DNA from: Hyparrhenia diplandra
Lineage: Eukaryota; Streptophyta; Magnoliopsida; Poales; Poaceae
Reading direction: 5' to 3'
DNA: 64,000 nucleotides
Assembly (NCBI GenBank): GCA_015847255.1
Contig: JADLZK010009224.1
Location: 248,001-312,000 of the forward strand
The notes below the pieces were generated by a model. The model saw only the letters and a program-made list of their open reading frames with translations, made no database searches and had not been told where the DNA came from. Positions within the stretch are counted from its first letter, which is position 1. Every line of letters starts with the position of its first letter. Positions 45,187 through 56,010 of this stretch are shown piece after piece. The position numbers were made by a program, and so were the translations under genes.

Positions 45187-46600
45187 TTGGTATTCAGAGC
45201 GGAGGTTCAAGTCCATGCCAGTAGAGCGAAGAAATCGAGGCCTTGTACCACCCCAGCGAGACGCTCGGGGATGGTGACGGTGAGGAGAGGAGTCTCATGA
45301 TGAGACTCCCCGTCGTCATCGCAACCTGCGGGACATCGATGGCAGACTAAGGGATCAAGATCGAGAGTTGAGACATCAAGTGCAGACCCTAGTACAGCAA
45401 ACGGAGGCCATGCAGATTCAGATGGCTCAATTGGCTGATACTAGGTGACGGAGGGACTTGCCAGAAGATCAGGTTGAGGAAGACACTGAATATGACAGTA
45501 GCAGCTCTTCAAGTGACCTAAGGCATCCTGAAGTAAATCCTTTTGCACGGAATTGACGTGGAAGGGGTCGTGTTCCTGCTTGACGTGAACACAACTGGCG
45601 TTGTTGTTTTAGAGTCAATTTACCCGAGTTTTCAGGAGGGCTCTTTGCTAAAAAAGTTTTGTGGATTGGTTGGATCAGGTTGAACGTATATTTGAATATG
45701 CAGTTGTGCCTCAGGAAGTGTGTCCTTGCAGTTGCAATGTGAGTAAAGGGGCGTGCATCTGTTTAGTGGAAGAAACTAGAGAAGAGTCGACGGGTTTAGG
45801 GCAAAACAAAAATTGATACATGGCTGGCTGTGAGGGCCAAGATGCAGCAGGAATTTCTTCCTTTCAATTATGAGGAAACATTATTTATGCAGCTCCAAAG
45901 TCTTCCCCAAGGCATTATGAGTGTGGATGAATATACACATCAATTCTATCAACTAGTCTCACGTAATGACTTAAGTGATTCTAAAAGCCAAATAGTGGCA
46001 AGGTATGTTGGTGGCCTGCATAAATCGATCCAAGATGCATACAAATTTCACACTTTCAGAGGCATATCAATGGGCTGTCACTATTGAGAAACAACAACAG
46101 GGAGCCTGGCGTTCAAAACAGTCCAATATCAGCAATGGGTGTTACTGGCAGTAGAGATATGTGATCTACTGGCTCTGCACCCTAGGCCAAGGGAACTACT
46201 GAGGCACCCAAATCATCATCTTCTAGGGGCCGTTGTTTCAAGTGTGGCTCTTCAGACCATTTGCAGATAGACTGTCCAAAGAATAACAGTCGGGATGGTA
46301 AGGGCTTGATGGCTGAATTTGATAAAGAAAGTCATCAGCAAGGCGATCCTGTATATGACAATTATGATGAAGAATGGGAGGATGAGGTTGAACTTGAAGG
46401 AGATACCAGGCTGATGCTTATGATGGAGTGTGCATTGGCAGCATGACCGAAGAATGAAGATTGGCGTAGACGGAGTCTATTCTACACTCAATGTACCATT
46501 GGTGGTAAGGTATGCCATGTCATTATAGATAACGCGCATCATCTGGTCATGTCAGCCTATGGTTTACTTTGTACATGTCAAAGTGATATGCGATAATTTA
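45187..46600 (+). pseudogene. gag: Decayed Ty3/gypsy gag fragment
   Basis: Starts with a primer-binding-site-like TTGGTATTCAGAGCG (initiator tRNA-Met type with one inserted base). A Retrotrans_gag core in 45830-46087 reads MQQEFLPFNYEETLFMQLQS, VDEYTHQFYQLVSRNDL and SQIVARYVGGLHKSIQDAY. A CCHC zinc knuckle near 46230-46272 (CFKCGSSDHLQIDC) runs into an acidic linker (DNYDEEWEDEVELEGDTRL). Around 46470-46590 there is a protease start (CTIGGKVCHVIIDN) in which the catalytic D-S-G region has become D-N-A. Stops and shifts separate the parts, and no pol follows. No LTR pair was identified. Confidence 0.8.
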
Positions 46601-47448
46601 ACAGCAGTTTTACAGAACAAGTAGTAATATGTACGAGATGTCTGATGGGACTCATTATTCAAGTACCCTGAATTCCACCTTTCTATAGATCATACCCATG
46701 GTGATCCTTTTTGTATCAGATTTATACATACAATTTTTTTTTGCATCGGTGAAGCAATAGCCACTAGATTTTGGATCTGAAGGATACTGGGGCACAGAAG
46801 CATATGTACGAGACATGGATCGGTGTTCTGTGAAGTTGAGATGAGAAAAATATACGTGAGAATAGAATTCTAACCTCCTCTGCTGCCCCTGCTACAGGTT
46901 TGTTGTTTCTCCAGTGTTCTTCCATTCTTTTCCTCTTTTTGCTTTTTTGGACTAGTTCTTCCATCCTCTCCCACCAGCCTACTTTTCTGTTTCTTCAGAT
47001 CTGATTTGGATTTTGGAATCGCTTTTCACGAATCAAGTCTGGGTTCGTTTTGGCGGCCACAAGTTCAGCGTCTCCCGCCCCCAGTTTTTCCCGATGCTTT
47101 TTTTTCATTCTAGTCCACTCTTTTTTTGGGCTGTAAAGAATAACATTTCGATCCGTCTTAAAAAAATAAATCTCCCACAACAACAGCCACGTTCCAACAT
47201 CAAGTCCATGGGCCTGTGATTTTGTTCAAAAAGAAAAGGACAGGATTGAAATGATTGAGCTCAGGATCCAGCAGCAGGCCCAACAGCAGAGAAACAGCCC
47301 AACAGGGATAGAGAGGGCATCCTTCGTTAAATTAGATCGTGCGGTCAGAAGTGGTGACTGATGCTTAAACAAACCATCAGTCACCTGACACAGAGACACA
47401 CCCCATTTTATTTACTCTTTAACCAACCCAGGAGAACTTTTTGAGAAC
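46601..47448. other. Spacer
   Basis: No recognised gene. CT-rich around 46900-46980. Short frames on both strands show no domain. Confidence 0.4.
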
Positions 47449-47584
47449 TTTTTTTTTTTGAACCGGGGAGATTCCCCATTCCCGTTCATTTATGAACGGA
47501 AATATTTTCCAGGCCACGCAAATCCGCTCCAGCCGGGAGTCGAACTCGGGTCTCTGGGATGCCACTCGGCTGCTAGCATCTTTT
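47449..47584 (-). mobile_element. tRNA-derived SINE candidate
   Basis: On the minus strand, a GAGTTCGACTCCCGG sequence fits a polymerase III B box. An A-box-like TAGCAGCCGAGTGGC lies about 35 bp upstream, and the unit ends in a poly(A) run (T11 on the plus strand). The length of about 135 bp fits a plant SINE. No target duplication was found. Confidence 0.5.
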
Positions 47585-47739
47585 GTTTTATTAAAAGTAA
47601 AGACCTCTCATTCTCAAAAAGGAAAAGTAAAGAATAAAGACCCCTCAACCTTCGCTTAAAGAAACTTATAGAACGAAACTAAAGTGTACGCGCGGATCAG
47701 ACCTGTACCACTGGATCGAGTCTCGGTGACACCATTACG

Positions 47740-47928
47740 ATGCCTAGAAAATTACTCAAGGCATGTGCAGCAGTGCTTCCTTTATGCTTTGTTAGCACTA
47801 TACCCGGAGAGCAGCAGGCCCAGCTGTATAGCCATTCTCAAGGAAAGGACAAGACTCCCCTTCTGCAACTGGCAGCTCAACTCGGCGTTTCTGCTTCGAA
47901 GAGGATCGTGGCGCAGCCGTGGTATCAG
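47740..47928 (+). pseudogene. Exon-like reading frame ending at a splice donor
   Basis: Starts MPRKLLKACAAVLPLCF and ends KRIVAQPWYQ exactly at CAG|GTATGT. Composition is that of an ordinary protein and the frame is open for 63 codons up to the donor. No family is recognised and no second exon was found in the following kilobase, so it may be a first exon remnant or chance. Confidence 0.3.
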
Positions 47929-47934
47929 GTATGT

Positions 47935-49089
47935 AACTCCATATTATCTTTATGATCTGCTGCAATGAAAACGTATTAATTATGTATATATTTGTTGGAG
48001 GGATGGTCCACACTAGAGTTTGACTCAGATGCATGTCTCAAGGTTTTAGCTGTAGCCTCCTTCAGAAGCTATATAAAACGATAGCCGGAGATTTCATTTA
48101 GTGGTTTTATAGACAATCATATTTTCTAATTAATTAGAAACAGCTCGATCTCTAATGAAGCCGGATATGAAACATTATCCATTATTAAAAAAAAGAGAGA
48201 AACTGCTCGATCTCTGATACTTGCCCTTTCTAAAAATTACACACATCTCAAAACATATATCTATTAACTAAACACCTTCTTAATTATAACCCATCTGGAT
48301 CCTGCATGGGGCTAGCCCTTCCATGCCGAGACCAAATCCGGTGTACTTGTTTCTATTCTCCGGACCCCTTTGTTCGGAACTGGGTGCAGAGCAATTGGCT
48401 AGCCATGAAGACGAAATTGACTAGCCTAGTAAACGCTAGCACGGCTGCACCGCGGTGCCGGCGTACCCTCACTCCACTCGCCCCAGCAACATGTATTGTT
48501 GCGTTGTTGAGTTTCCATGTCCGTGCTTGGAAGAGGAGCTTTCAAGCATTCAAGCTTGCCTGGAATGGACGGGTGCAGGGTGGAAACCGATTTGACGGCG
48601 ACATCTCTCAACGCCAGCTTTCAACACCCGGGAATGGCGTTCTTGGTCGAGCATTGCAGTTGCGTGGGGGCGGGACAGGCATTACATCATGGCACAGCAG
48701 CTGCTGGACACCATGTGGCTCTCGAAGCATATATGCGCTGGCAGTGGAGAGCGTCGGGGGTGGCGGACCGTCCGGGGTATCGACGTATCGTCGGTGTGGC
48801 GTCTGTGTTGTGGTGAGACGGATGTCCGAGTAGCCATCCGGGGCCACAGGCAGCGGGCAAGGTGTGAGGGCCACGAGCGGTCACGCGGCAGCTACCGTGG
48901 ACATGGCGGCAGTGGACTGGGAGCTCCGAGCGACCTCCCAGCGATGGGACAACTGGTGATTGACCTTCGAACAGCATATTACATGTTTACACTCCGGAAA
49001 AATAAAATGAAACGAAAAATCTGGACCTAGCCTACAATTTTGGCATTTGTCCTAGCATAGTAAGATCTGGATTATCTTAATATAAGTAT
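47935..49089. other. Spacer with an unassigned GC-rich stretch
   Basis: 48306-48833 is open for 175 codons on the plus strand and other long frames overlap it on both strands. No motif or codon pattern favours any of them, so I do not call a gene. Confidence 0.4.
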
Positions 49090-50126
49090 ACTAGTTAAAT
49101 ACCCGTGCGTTTCTACGGGATAATAAAATTTTATATAAAAACATAGATCACATGACAAGGTAATAATATTACAAAATTAAAACAATCATATTAAAGTGAC
49201 ATTATGAACTACTACATGGGATGAACATGTTTTCAACATACAGTATCATTTAGAACGGAAAGCATTTGTTAATATTCGATCAACCTCACAATTATTCTAT
49301 CACTTTTAACCCGACAAATAAACAGATGCGAACTACAAAGGTCACAAAAAAAGTTGAACTTTTGTAATAAATTTGAAAAAATATATTCAATACGAGTGTG
49401 TCTTAATGTGAAAACTATTTGCATCGCAAATAATTTGAAGGGAAGTTGTAATGACTGGAAATTTGAGAAATTCATTTCAAGTATATGTGTACTTCTATTG
49501 TATTTTCAGATTTATTATTCTACATGAAAACGTCATATTGCATGTACATGACATCATATGACGTCACCAAGCTAACAAGGGAAGAACGAGCATCCCATCC
49601 GCTTGGTGGCGCTTGCTTCATTCGTCATGGCGCTACACGCCGTAGCGCGCGTGTGGTGCGCCCTATGCACGCCGGGAGGGTGAGGTATGTGGGGGGCGGC
49701 CATGCCGGGGCTCTAAGTGATCGAGGCTCGCCAAGTAGCTAGCGGCGAGGCTGTAGGTGGCGGAGTCCGCCATGGCTTGGGAAAGGCCCTAAACCGACAT
49801 CGTTTGGCTTCCATTGAACGTAAGGAATGGATTGGAGGAGCAACGGAGGTCAACGACCGCAAAGAACAGGATGATGTTGCGAGGTGATCACAATGACCTC
49901 CCCGTGTCGCCGCCGAAGTCATGCGCGGGCAGGCGGCATTGGTCGCCGACTCAGCCAGGGTCTAGGTGCGGGGGCCCGCCGCGCCAGCTCCGCGGCCGCG
50001 TAGTAGTACGGGGCGCCGAGTTGTGGGTGCATGGTACGCGCGGGCGAAGGCGGGGGCGGAGTGGTGGATGCGGTGTAGGGCGTTGTCACGTTGAGGCGAG
50101 GTCTCACTGGCGTTTTGGTCGGGCAA
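49090..50126. other. Spacer with a transposon-end-like motif
   Basis: CTAGTTAAATACCCGTGCG at 49091 is a recurrent grass repeat end; its partner is not seen. GC-rich from 49560 to 50110 without a recognisable protein. Confidence 0.35.
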
Positions 50127-51247
50127 CACTAGTACCCAAATTATTTTTGCGTGGGGGCGCGAATTTGATTTTGCGTGGGGGCATTTGAGCCCGTCACTAA
50201 TGAAAGGTCACGGTAAATCGCGGAATAAGCGTGGCGGGTTATAGTGCCCGCCACGGGCAAATTATAATGCCCGCCACGGCCCAAGTTTTGAAAAAAAAAA
50301 AAATAAAAACACCGACAGGCCCGCCGAGTTTATCTAGGGCCCGCCGAGCCCATCTAGGGCCCGCCGAGCCCATCTAGCTACGGAGCAGCGCCGCCGCCAT
50401 CGGATCCACCGGCGCCAAGGCCGCCGCCGCCCCCCCACACGGCCGTTGCCGCCCTCACAAGGCCAAGGCCGCCGCCGCCGCCGTCTCAAGGCCGTTGTCG
50501 CCCCTGGCGGTGGAGGAGGCCGGCGCGTGGAGGGGCCTGGGCGGTGGAGGAGGCCGCCGCCGTCGCCGCCGCCGCGGTGGAGGAGCAGGCCCGCGCGTGG
50601 ATCCGCCGCATTACACGAGGGAGGCCGGACTGATTCACCCGGCGCGTGGAGGCCCAAAGGCCGGGCGGTGAGCGGAGGTGAGGAGGAAGGTGACCGAGGA
50701 GGGAGGGAGCGCGGATGGAGAGGAACCATCGAGCGGAGTGTGCGGTTGAGAGAGAGAGAGAGAGAGGAGAGGGGGGCGTGCGGTTGAGAGAGAGAGAGGA
50801 GAGGGGAGTGTGCGGTTGAGAGAGAGAGAGGAGAGGGGGGGCGCATGCATGTGAGGGAGGAGAGCGCCACCGCGGCCGAGGGATGGAGAGAATGGGAGGC
50901 TAGGGTTTCAAGGTGCTATATATATACAAAGAGCAGATCGGGTTTGGCTTTGGGCCTAATGGGCCTCGCCAGCTCATGTGGCGGGGTTTAAAGGTGCCCG
51001 CCACGGAAAAGATTTTTGCGTGGCGGGCACCTTAACATGCCCGCCACGCAAAATACGCTTATTTTGCGTGGCGGGCGTGTTAAGGTGCCCGCCACGCAAA
51101 AAAAATCTTTCCCCGTGGCGGGCAAAATCACGCCCGCCACGTAAAAAAAAAAGGCTGGACGTGGCGGGTATTTTTCGTGACGGGCAAAAAAGTGTCCGCC
51201 ACGTAAAAGATTTTGCAAGTGCTCGCAAAATCATTTCGTTACTAGTG
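50127..51247. mobile_element. Non-autonomous CACTA element with promoter-like cargo
   Basis: The ends CACTAGTACCCAAATTATTT and, inverted, CACTAGTAACGAAATGATTT are terminal inverted repeats. Both subterminal regions hold repeated CCCGCCACG/CGTGGCGGG units, about 20 copies in total. The flanking trinucleotides CAA and GCG do not match, so a target duplication is not confirmed. No transposase is encoded. Confidence 0.75.
50334..50926 (-). other. GC-rich leader/ORF cargo with a TATA box
   Basis: The minus strand has TATATATAGC (50916-50926), then CT/GA-rich leader sequence with SLSLNRTL-type repeats, then a GC-rich open frame down to 50334 rich in Arg and Pro. It looks like a promoter, 5' leader and first-exon segment rather than a complete gene. 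The CACTA element at 54987-55802 has the same arrangement. Confidence 0.4.
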
Positions 51248-51854
51248 GCGGGGAGGTGTGGGCGCCGTCGCCGCGAGGTAAGGACCGTAGATCGGGTAGG
51301 GAAGGAAACCGCATGCAAAGAAGGGGACGCGGGATCACAAGATTGGGTGGTTGCCTAATATAAATCACGTGTGAGGAGATTGGGTAGTTGCCACATATCA
51401 TTGGCATGATTTCCATGTGGATGCTAATTGGGTGTTGCCAAATATAGATTGCATGTGTGAGTAGACCATGTGGGAAGGGGGTGCGATCGCAAGGAGGGGG
51501 TGAAAGGTGAGGCGAAATTTTTACCGCACCACCAAATGACAGTCTTCCTTTTTGTTCTTTTTATGTTGTAGAGATGTAGAGATAAATATACTCAAACCGA
51601 TAAATAAGTGTGAACACATACACAATGTATTTTATTGAAGATAACAGAACATAAGAGAGCATAAGAGAACATGTACAGCTTAGCCTGCATACTCATAAGC
51701 ATCCCTTAATTAATTCCATAAGGGAGAAATAATCTAGTTACATAAAGTGACCTGACAAAACAGATATCTGAGGTTATATCTATATATGTTGGCATTCAGC
51801 CTTACACATGTACACTTTCTCATGTTTAAGGTGGATTATCACTAGATGGTGTAG
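51248..51854. other. Spacer with a Micron-like MITE relic
   Basis: 51585-51655 resembles 27605-27662: ATACTCAAAC, then GTGAACACATACACAATGT and a TTTATTGAAGAT tail. It is probably a decayed relative of that MITE. Otherwise no feature. Confidence 0.45.
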
Positions 51855-54525
51855 ATGGAGGGACGCTTGGGGAATGCAGCACCAACAACCTCCTGGCACC
51901 AGTTACATTGGTGGAAGAGCCCAAGGTGGACAGTGATCCGTATTGAGGCATTGGCAGTGGTGGCAATTATCATTAGTTTTTTTTTCTTGCTGCCTTTGGG
52001 TCATGCCGCCGTTGGTCCAATAGATGGTTAGTCCAAAAGGGGTTTTTTGCTGCACAAGTGCTATCCTTGTCTCTTGGGACCTACAGTATAGGTCTAATGC
52101 AATCTTCATCGGCGAAGAGTGAGATGTATCCCATATGGACAGTCTCCTTATTCGCCCTCTATGGCTGCATTGATCCAGTCATTGCCTACAATGGTCTTGA
52201 GTATATGGGCCCACTCTCAAAGATGGTTTACGGGGGTTGCCTCCAATTTGGATATGTCCTGCTGATGAGTATCTCAACTATCTCTGGTGGTGTTGGTAAT
52301 ACATCCATCATCATACTATCTGCCATCACTTTCATCAAGTGCATTCATAGGTCACTGGCACTTACAGAACAAAGCAGAATGCGGAACATGGTGCAAGGTT
52401 TGTCTGATGATGAAAAGGGAAAAAGAAATTTGTTAGCAAACAATGGTCGATCAACTAGTTTAGGGGCTCCAGCCCACCTTCCTGGCCCTTCTTCCTGTTG
52501 GACAAGTGATGATGTTGATATTTCGGAAGAGAGAGAGGAGGTTGGAGAGAAGGAAGGAAAACATGGCATGAAGCTCACTCTGATGGTCGACTTTCCTAGT
52601 GGCACTAGTTGGACAAGTGATGATGTTAATATTTCGGAAATACGTGAGGTATTAGAGGAAGACAACAATGAGCTATGGCCTTGTTATGATGCTTGTGTCG
52701 CCTTTGGTCTATCTCATATGTTGCAACAACATTTCCTTGGGTTGTACCGTGGTCATCCTAGAATGGAAGAACCAAAAACTAACAGTCTGATCATGAGGAA
52801 TGATTTCAACTGGGCCTTGAAGGTGATTGAGATTGAGTTGGCTTTTTTCTGTACGATGTCTTTTTCACTGGTAACCCATTTCTTCACTACTATCAAGCAA
52901 AAGCTTGTAGCTTGTGGGCATTGGCGTCATTCTTTGGGATATGCTTTGTTGGGGTAGCAGCAGCCATTCCTGGTACAATAACTAGCCGCCGGGGTGGTTC
53001 CACTAAATTTGTGGACACCACGACTGCAGATCTTGTCATCTCTTTTGTGATATTGGTGTCCTTGGCTATGTTGCAACTGATGCAGTTGATTCAGTGTTGG
53101 ACATCAAACTGGGCCAGGGTCGCCATTGCCTGTGCATACGCCAGGGACAGAAAGACTGAACTCAACTTTCGGCGCTACGTGGAAGGCATGTTTGAGAATT
53201 TGTTCTCATGTTTTTGGTTTCTTGGTGGCAATAGGCCAAAAAAAAAAAGAAAAGACCGGCTATCTGTCAATGGTGGATGAGAATGAAAGGTTTTGTGGCT
53301 ACCAGCACAAATTTGTTTGACAAGTACCTTTGGCAAGATAAGATCGGGCAGTATTCAATGCTACCTGAAGTGATATCATCATTAACTGGGAAACCTGGTC
53401 CTGAAGATGTAGTAGAGAGAAAGCTCAAGACAGTGTTATGGTGTATTGCTTTCATTTTTTATATGGAATGTGCTCGCTTGGTTAAGGTTCTGGGACTGGA
53501 CTACGTATGGTCGGTTCTCCGGAACTTGTTGGGCAGCGACACCAACAAAAGGGCAGCCGTCATGTTGGACGACGATGTGAAGGCGTCTATTATTGGTTTT
53601 CTTGGTCAGCTCGAGATGGAGAGAATAGATGGCGACAACTGGTTATGCTTTCCTAACCACCATTCAGATATCAAAGGTCGTCTTCCCTTCTATGATGACA
53701 CCGTAAACAAGGCGGAAGCACATGGTTACAGATATACGAGCTGTGTTCTGGCGTGGCACATTGCAACATGGTACTGCGAACTAGTGGAGCAGGAGCAGGA
53801 GAAGCAGCAGCGTGCCAAGGAGCAGGAGCAGGAGAAGCAGCAGCATGCCAAGGAGCATCGCATATACATAGGCTGTTTTGCTTCATTGAAAAAAAATGCA
53901 GCAGGGCAAAAAACGAGTAGCATTGGAGAAGAACCGGAATCGGCGCGTGGCCAATGCTCTGTCCAAGTATTGCACATACTTGGTGGTGTCAGCGCCAGAG
54001 TTACTCCCTGGGCCAGCAACGGAGACGAACCGCGCCTACAGTGCACTCAGAGATTCAGCATGGGCGTCTCTGTTTTTCCTAAAGGATTCGAAGAGACTGC
54101 TAGGGGCAATGTCCGACCCTAAAATTTGGACAGATCTAGTTTCTCCTGCTGCAGAAAAGAACTGGCAACGTCACATCCAATCGATTGCCGAATACAAAGT
54201 GAGAGTGGTTGATATATCCGAGCTGGATATGAGTATGAAACCTCTATTTTGGGACAGCGTGCGTCTGGCAAAGCTGCTTCTTGGTGACGACCCTCCCCTT
54301 CTTGGCACTACTACGCGCTGCTCTGATGAGCTCTGGGAGACCCTGGCGCGTGTGTGGGTCAGACTGTTGGTCTATGCGGCGCCTTATGGCAACGCGGAGG
54401 CGCACATGCGGCACCTGGCGGAGGGTGGTGAGTTCATCACCCATCTCTGGGCCTTGCTCTTCCACCTCGACATCCGCGAGTGGAAACATCCGGAGAAGGA
54501 GGACCTCATTCGTCCAAAAAATTGA
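51855..54525 (+). pseudogene. DUF4220/DUF594 membrane-protein gene with homopolymer frame breaks
   Basis: Grass-type DUF4220 protein with a C-terminal DUF594 domain; function unknown, predicted multi-pass membrane protein. The ATG at 51855 starts MEGRLGNAAPTTSWHQL, then a first membrane segment (IRIEALAVVAIIISF). Further blocks are YPIWTVSLFALYGCIDPVIA (about 52130), FNWALKVIEIELAF (52805), SLWALASFFGICFVGVAAAI (52910), ADLVISFVILVSLAMLQLMQ (53030) and WMRMKGFVATSTNLFDKYLW (53275). An EQEKQQRAKEQ repeat (53800) is followed by DUF594 in 53896-54525 with KYCTYLVVSAPELLPG and VYAAPYGNAEAHMRHLAEGG. The reading frame changes at T9 (51977-51985), T6 (52843-52848), A11 (53238-53248) and A8/A6 (53889-53913). 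Apart from these the frame is open and conserved, so this may be a living gene with consensus errors. The stop at 54523-54525 abuts PDI-like exons. Confidence 0.8.
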
Positions 54526-54986
54526 AAAGAAAAATCTGCACAACATCACCACAATGGATGAGGCCAAGATGATAACCATGGATGTGATGACCGTGGTCGC
54601 CTTCCTCGGATCGCTCTCAGTACGTGCCCTTTCTTTCACTTTTCTATTCGCATCGATTAATTACTACTCACCCAGTGCTTCTGTAAATATGCCCTGTCTC
54701 TAATCTAACCCTAGCTGTCATTTTTAACCTAGCTCTTACATGTTTAGACCAAGTATACACTCTTCTAATTCTCGAAGCTGTCATTTTTGTCCACCAAATA
54801 CTACAGGGACCTCACAGTGATGAGCTTTCTACTGTTTCAAACCTTGGAGATGGTGTCAGATTTTACCAGACTTCAAGTCCTGATGTTGCCAAGCACTTCC
54901 ACATTGACCCTGAAGCAGGGAACCCGACCCTGGTATTGCTGAACAAGGAGGCCAAGGAGATCAACTTCACCTTATACGGTATGTGC

Positions 54987-55802
54987 CACTACTACAGGAT
55001 TGATTTTGCATAGTGTTGATTTCATTTTTCCGTGGCGGGCATTTGAGAAACCGCCACGGAAAATGGGTGGCCTGGCACCCCCCCCTCCCAGGAAAACCGC
55101 CACGGTTAATCGATTAACCGTGACGGTTTTGTAAAATAACCGCCACCGTAAATTATGCCCAAAACCAGCCCACTACCATCCCTAAGTATATATACCAGGA
55201 CTTATTCACTCCCTCACCTACCCTCCTCTCTCTCTCCCTCATTCTCCCAACCGGCCGACTCTCCCCTCCCTCCCGAGCGCCTCCCACTTCTCCCTCTCCC
55301 TCCCGAGCAAACCACCGGCCGACTCTCCCTCCCCAGCTCCCGTCGGCCCTTCCTCTTCCCTCATCTCCCTCCCCAAGTCTCCCTCTCCGGCGCAAGGATG
55401 GAGGCCCGGTGGCGCTTCGCCGTTCGTTGCGGATCCCGGCTCCCCGTCGCGGATCTTGGCGTGCAGATCTCGGAGGCTCGGCGGCGCCGGCCGCGTGCGG
55501 GATCCGGCGGCGGCGCATGCGGGATCCGCAACGGGCGCGTGCGGGATCCGGCCCTCCTCCGGGGCTCTTCCTCCCTGCGGCGCGCGGAGCGTGCTCCCCC
55601 GGGCGGCGCGTCCTCCTCCCGGCCTGGCATCCTCCTCCGGTCGTGGATCCAGATCGGTTATTTATGGTGGCAGTTTTTTGGGTGCCAGGAAACCGCCACC
55701 GAAAATAGTTGTATTTTCTGTGACCCTTAGCTCCATGGCGGTTTTAAAAACCGTCACGGAAAAAAAAAAAGACCGCCACCGAAAATGATATGCGTAGTAG
55801 TG
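54987..55802 (+). mobile_element. Non-autonomous CACTA element inside the PDI intron
   Basis: The ends CACTACTAC and GTAGTAGTG are perfect 9-bp inverted repeats, with the 3-bp target duplication TGC at 54984-54986 and 55803-55805. Subterminal CCGCCACGG/CCGTGGCGG units lie at both ends. It starts 8 bp after the splice donor of the host intron and occupies most of the intron (54979-55891). Confidence 0.9.
55186..55730 (+). other. Promoter-like and ORF cargo of the CACTA element
   Basis: TATA-like GTATATATACC (55186-55196) is followed by a long CT-rich leader, then an ATG at 55398. This opens a 110-codon GC-rich frame beginning MEARWRFAVRCGSRLPVAD and ending inside the subterminal repeats at 55730. 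No domain is recognised. It resembles a captured promoter plus first exon. Confidence 0.4.
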
Positions 55803-56010
55803 TGCTGTCTTCATCTGAATTCTACCCCTGTTTTCGACATGTATTATTTACTGCTGAGCTGTATGTAATGCAATGTGTGCCGTGTATGCAGATGGGAATT
55901 TCCGTGCATATGACATTGCCTATTTTGTGACTTCCAACAAGCGTGCTTTTAATAAAACAAGAGCCCAGGGAACTGCCTCGTCTTCCATTGACATTCCGAT
56001 CAAGAAGCAG

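Larger units (their letters stand above)
54530..56010 (+). pseudogene. PDI-like (thioredoxin-fold b domain) exons, truncated
   Basis: Three exons encode a piece of a plant PDI-like protein. Exon a (about 54530-54619) gives NLHNITTMDEAKMI and VVAFLGSLS. Exon b (54807-54978) gives GPHSDELSTVSNLGDGVRFY, PDVAKHFHIDPEAGNPTLVL and INFTLY. Exon c (55892-56010) gives DGNFRAYDIAYFVTSNKRAF and IPIKKQ. Splice sites are consensus (54620 GTACGT, CTACAG 54806; 54979 GTATGT, GCAG 55891) and the phases agree, so the frame would be continuous after splicing. The CGHC catalytic a and a' domains and the ER-retention signal are absent; only the non-catalytic b-type segment remains. It begins only a few bases after the DUF594 stop. 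It is either a truncated duplicate or the tail of a fusion transcript. Confidence 0.75.

Noticed and set aside
47440..47600. A true tRNA gene
   Set aside because: Only B-box and weak A-box similarity; no cloverleaf could be drawn, and a poly(A) end points to a SINE.
48306..48833. 175-codon plus-strand ORF as a gene
   Set aside because: No recognised domain, and comparable frames exist on the other strand over the same bases.
50446..50870. Arg/Gly-rich and Ser/Leu-rich proteins on opposite strands
   Set aside because: Low-complexity translations of CGG and GAGAGA repeats inside a CACTA element; kept only as a promoter-like segment.
50124..51250. 3-bp target duplication for the CACTA element
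   Set aside because: Flanking trinucleotides are CAA and GCG and do not match.
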